Shown piece after piece: positions 6,176 through 9,289 of a stretch of 9,289 bases of DNA. Positions within the stretch are counted from its first letter, which is position 1, and every line of letters starts with the position of its first letter. Made by a program: the position numbers and the translations under genes. This DNA comes from Actinomycetota bacterium. Its GTDB lineage: Bacteria; Actinomycetota; Thermoleophilia; Solirubrobacterales; Solirubrobacteraceae. Location of the stretch: positions 1-9,289 of the forward strand of contig JAHWJM010000079.1 in assembly GCA_019348435.1 (NCBI GenBank), in the 5' to 3' direction. The notes under the pieces are model-generated. The model had not been told where the DNA came from. It made no database searches and saw only the letters and a list, made by a program, of their open reading frames with translations.

Positions 6176-8860
6176 GTGAGCGATCGCCAGCGCAACTTCT
6201 TCGTCTTGCTGCTCGTCGCCGGGCTCCTGATCGCATCCGCGATCGTGCTGGCGACGAAGCCGACGAAGCTCGGCCTCGACCTGCAGGGTGGCGTCGAGCT
6301 CGTCTACCAGGTCAAGGCCCGGGCCGGTCAGCCGCCGCCGACGCCCGACTCGATCACCCGCGCGATCGACGTGATGCGCGAGCGCGTCGACCAGCTCGGC
6401 GTCGCCGAGCCCGAGCTGCAGCAGTCCGGTAGCGACCAGATCAACGTCGCGCTGCCCGACGTCTCCAACCTCCAGGAGGCGATCAAGCAGGTCGGGACGG
6501 TCGCCCAGATGGCGTTCTATGACTGGGAGCCCAACGTCATCGGACCCGACGGCAAGCCCGCTCCGGAGGATCCCTCCGTGACCGGCGGGCAGGCCGCCGG
6601 CGATCCGTCCGCGGGCCTGCCGCTCTACGAGGCGCTGCTGCGCGCCGAGAAGCGCGAAGCGAAGATCGAGCCCGACAACTCGCGTGACGGACCGCTCTAC
6701 TACGCCGTCGACCGCGAGGCCAAGCGCGTCTTCGGGCTGGGCGAGACGTCGCGCGCCGAGGCGCTCGAGAACGTTCCCGCGGACAGGCGCGACAAGGCGG
6801 AGATCATCACCGTGCAGCCCGACACGGTGATCATCCGCGCGCAGTCGACGGGCGACGGCCCGAAGCCGGACTCGTGGTTTGTCCTCAAGGACGACGTCGC
6901 GCTCGAGGGCAAGGAGATCAAGGACCCCGAGCAGAACTTCGATCAGGGCGCGGCCGGCTCGGGCCAGCCGATCGTGACGTTCAACTTCACCGACAAGGGC
7001 CGCCGGATCTGGGAGGACGTCACGAAGCGCATCGCCGAGCGTGGTGCGGCCAGCGTCGGGATCCTGCAGACCCGCGAGCAGGCGCTCCAGCACTTCGCGA
7101 TCGTGCTCGACAACGAGCTGGTCTCCTCGCCGACGATCGACTTCCAGCAGTACCCCGAGGGGATCGACGGGCGCAACGGCTCGCAGATCGAGGGCGGCTT
7201 CACGATCCAGACCGCGCAGGAGCTCGCGAACATCCTCAAGACCGGTGCGCTGCCGGTGCAGCTGGAGCTCATCTCGAGCTCCCAGGTCTCGGCGACGCTC
7301 GGGCAGCAGGCGCTCAACGAGGGCCTGATCGCCGGCATCGCGGGCTTCATCGTCGTCGCGCTGTTCCTGCTCACGTTCTACCGGCTGCTCGGCCTCGTCG
7401 CGGTCGTCGCGATGGCCATCTACGGCGTCTACTTCTTCGCGCTCATCAAGGCGATCCCGGTGGTCCTGACGCTGCCCGGCATCGCCGGCCTGATCCTGAC
7501 GCTGGGGGTGGCCGCTGACGCGAACATCGTCATCTTCGAGCGCATCAAGGAGGAGATCAGGGCCGGAAGATCGATCCCCGCCGGCATCGCGACGGGCTAC
7601 AAGAAGGGCCTGACGGCGATCATCGACGCGAACGTGGTCATCGTCATGGTCGCGTTCATCCTCTTCGTGCTGGCGACCGCCGGCGTGCAGGGCTTCGCGC
7701 TCACGCTGGGGCTCGGCGTGATCGTCTCGCTGTTCACCGCCGTGCTGGCGACGCAGGCGATCCTCGGCACGATGGCCAAGTCGCGCTGGCTGGAGAAGCC
7801 GTCGGCCCTGGGCGCGGGCAAGCCGAAGGGCAACCGCCTGCGGCTGGACTTCATGGGCTACTCGAAGTGGTTCTTCACCGCCTCGGGCGTGATCCTCGTG
7901 ATCTGCGCGCTCGCGCTCGGCTCGAAGGGCATCACGTTCGGGATCGACTTCGAGTCCGGCACGCGGATCAACGTCGACGTCACCGAGCAGATCGACGAGG
8001 CCGCCGTACGCGACGTGCTCCGCGCCGAAGGGCTCGGCGACGCGAAGATCCAGCGGGTCACCGGCAACGACGAGGCCAAGGGCGCCAGACAGTTCCAGAT
8101 CTCGACCGAGAGCCTCGAGCCGCCGCAGGTCAGCGGGATCTACGACGCCCTCGAGCGCGAGTTCACCCTCGCCGACACGCCCAGCTCGACATCGATCGGG
8201 CCCACGTTCGGCCAGACGGTGGCGAAGTCGGCGATCATCGCCATCATCGCGTCGCTGTTCGTGATCTCGGCGTACATGGCGCTGCGTTTCGAGTGGAAGT
8301 ACGCGGTCCCGGTGCTGATCGCGGTCACCCACGACATCCTCATCACGGCGGGCATCTACGCCTTCCTCGGCCAGGAGGTGACAACGGCGACGGTCGCGGC
8401 GTTGCTGACCATCTTGGGCTACTCGCTCTACGACACGATCATCGTGTTCGACCGTATCCGCGAGAACGTGCCGCGGATGCCGCGCGCGGCGTTCTCGCAG
8501 ATCGTCAACCGCTCGATGTCTGAGGTCATCGTGCGCTCGCTGGCGACGACGTTCTCAACCGCGCTGCCGGTTCTGGCATTGCTGCTGTTCGGCGGCGAGA
8601 CGCTGCAGGCGTTCGCCATCGCGCTGCTGGTCGGCACCCTGTCGGGCACGTATTCGTCGGTCTTCATCGCGGGTCCCGTGTTGACGGCCTGGAAGGAGCG
8701 CGAGCCGGTCTACCGCCGCCGCCGGGCCAGCATCGCGGCCGAGCACGACGGCGTCGTACCCGCTTATGCCCCCGTCGCCGGCGACCATGTCGAGACGAAG
8801 ACGCGTGCGCGCGCCGACCGCCGCGTGACGGCGCCGGACGATCCCCAAGGCAACGTGTCG
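6176..8860 (+). CDS. secDF: Fused protein translocase subunit SecDF; natural C-terminus not seen
   Basis: SecD and SecF in one chain. SecDF uses the proton gradient to pull translocating proteins out of the SecYEG channel on the outer face of the membrane. The SecD half has TM1 (about 5-26), the signature G-L-D-L-Q-G-G (33-39), a large extracytoplasmic head (to about 380) and TM2-6, with D448 in A-D-A-N-I-V-I-F-E-R. The SecF half starts near 556, with F-G-I-D-F-E-S-G (588-595), and has D753 in G-Y-S-L-Y-D-T-I-I-V-F-D and R787 in V-R-S-L. D448, D753 and R787 match by motif the proton-path residues of Thermus SecDF (D340, D637, R671); the D-to-R spacing of 34 is identical. The last membrane segment ends near residue 833, followed by a basic tail. 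The frame then continues with no stop to the window end (1038 codons), through foreign-looking sequence described separately; 8860 is only where that begins. Confidence 0.93.
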
Positions 8861-8980
8861 CGTGAGGAGTTCGACGAGATGGTCCGGAACGGGATCGCCC
8901 TCTCCCCGGTGAGTGAGGTGTTGATCGACCGATCGGTCATCGGATGGAAGGAGTTCGAGCTCGAGGTGATGCGCGACGAC
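8861..8980 (+). pseudogene. carB: Internal fragment of carbamoyl-phosphate synthase large subunit, in frame with secDF
   Basis: These 40 codons (896-935 of the open frame) read like an internal part of CarB, inside the first ATP-grasp domain. The run starts R-E-E-F-D-E-M-V-R-N-G, goes on with L-S-P-V-S-E-V-L-I-D, and ends I-G-W-K-E-F-E-L-E-V-M-R-D. E. coli CarB has R-E-E-F-E-E-I-C, L-S-P-T-K-E-L-L-I-D and I-G-W-K-E-Y-E-M-E-V-V-R-D at the same spacing; this comparison is from memory. The preceding residues lack CarB's glycine-rich G-G-x-G-G-G-I-A stretch, and the following ones lack the D-N...C-S-I-E-N part, so the piece is cut on both sides. One oddity is Arg where the family usually has Glu (I-D-R-S versus I-D-E-S). 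It cannot be a working enzyme. It is most likely a contig-assembly bridge, less likely a real gene remnant. Confidence 0.7.
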
Positions 8981-9289
8981 CTTGCGGCTCTCCGTCAGTG
9001 CGGTGCGAACTGCCTCGTGACGCGCGCGAGGCATCAGCTTGTTGTCGATCGCGTCGAGCGTCTTCGTGTGGCCTTCGATGGCGAGTGCCACGAATGCCTT
9101 GTCGAACGCGGTTCCCTCGAGCTGCGCGAGCTTCGCCATCGCTTCGGCGCCGTTCTGCTTCATCTCGACGACCGGACCGCTATCGATCGGCGTGATCTTG
9201 GTCTTCGGACCGAGCTGCATCGATTTCTTCAGACCCTCCGCGTGATGTTTCTTGAGGGTCTGCGCGAATTCCTGGATCTTGGGATCCTT
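8957..9289 (-). CDS. DUF4142-family protein, fragment lacking both natural ends
   Basis: Reading leftward from the window edge gives about 110 residues in the style of DUF4142, a ferritin-like four-helix-bundle family of mostly exported proteins of unknown function. Typical features are K-D-P-K-I-Q-E-F-A-Q near the start, a Leu/Lys/His-rich helix, A-M-A-K-L-A-Q-L-E-G-T-A-F-D-K-A-F-V with a following H-T-K-T-L-D helix, and a final V-V-A-H-H-L-E-L-E. The N-terminal part, where a signal peptide would be, is beyond the right edge. At the left the family-like sequence stops near 8957 but the frame stays open as far as 8555, over the antisense of secDF, with no natural stop. I count 188 G or C in the 309 bases 8981-9289 (61%), against 43 of 60 in a sampled ruvB line. 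It probably belongs to another genome or locus joined here. Confidence 0.65.

Noticed and set aside
5666..8332. 888-residue open frame on the minus strand opposite secDF
   Set aside because: Rich in Arg, Asp, Leu, His and Gln with no domain, typical of the antisense of a high-GC gene; the plus strand holds clear SecDF.
8861..9289. A new SecDF-CarB fusion enzyme
   Set aside because: The CarB part is 40 codons from inside a domain and the rest is antisense of a DUF4142 gene, so no functional fusion can be argued; reported as a probable chimera instead.
1..9289. CRISPR array, tRNA, rRNA, riboswitch, insertion sequence or defence system
   Set aside because: No repeat-spacer pattern, RNA-gene signature, transposase or defence domain was found on either strand.

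Overview
The window is a high-GC (about 70% in most of its length) chromosomal housekeeping region, with the codon use and gene order of an actinobacterium. The order yebC-ruvC-ruvA-ruvB followed by secD/secF is widespread in bacteria. A fused SecDF, a His in the third catalytic position of RuvC, a DUF3817-like membrane protein and near-leaderless promoters suggest a deep-branching actinobacterial group such as Thermoleophilia/Solirubrobacterales. That placement is inference.

Left block (1-1985, minus strand): a phosphomannomutase/phosphoglucomutase (manB-type) is followed 55 bp downstream by a metallo-beta-lactamase-fold hydrolase that runs off the left edge. Middle block (2078-5618, plus strand): yebC, then a small membrane protein of DUF3817 type on the opposite strand, then ruvC-ruvA-ruvB, whose start and stop codons overlap (ATGA and GTGA). 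Right block (5708 onward, plus strand): a 149-residue zinc-ribbon plus PAS-like protein lies 18 bp before a fused secDF gene, in the place where yajC often stands.

The genes cover sugar-phosphate metabolism, mitochondrial/bacterial TACO1-type translation support (YebC), Holliday-junction branch migration and resolution (RuvABC) and proton-driven late protein export (SecDF). Genes at the head of a transcription unit (manB, yebC, the DUF3817 gene, the zinc-ribbon/PAS gene and more weakly ruvC) have a -10-like hexamer so close to the start codon that the mRNA would have a leader of 0-4 bases. secDF, inside a unit, has a normal Shine-Dalgarno site.

The last 430 bases are not normal. After the SecDF membrane domain the open frame passes without a stop into 40 codons that read as an internal piece of carbamoyl-phosphate synthase large subunit (CarB), and then into the antisense strand of a DUF4142 gene with lower GC (about 61%). 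Neither fragment has its natural ends. The simplest reading is a chimeric contig end, assembled across short shared sequences, rather than a new fusion protein. I found no CRISPR array, rRNA, tRNA, insertion sequence or defence system, and no gene-free stretch above 300 bases.
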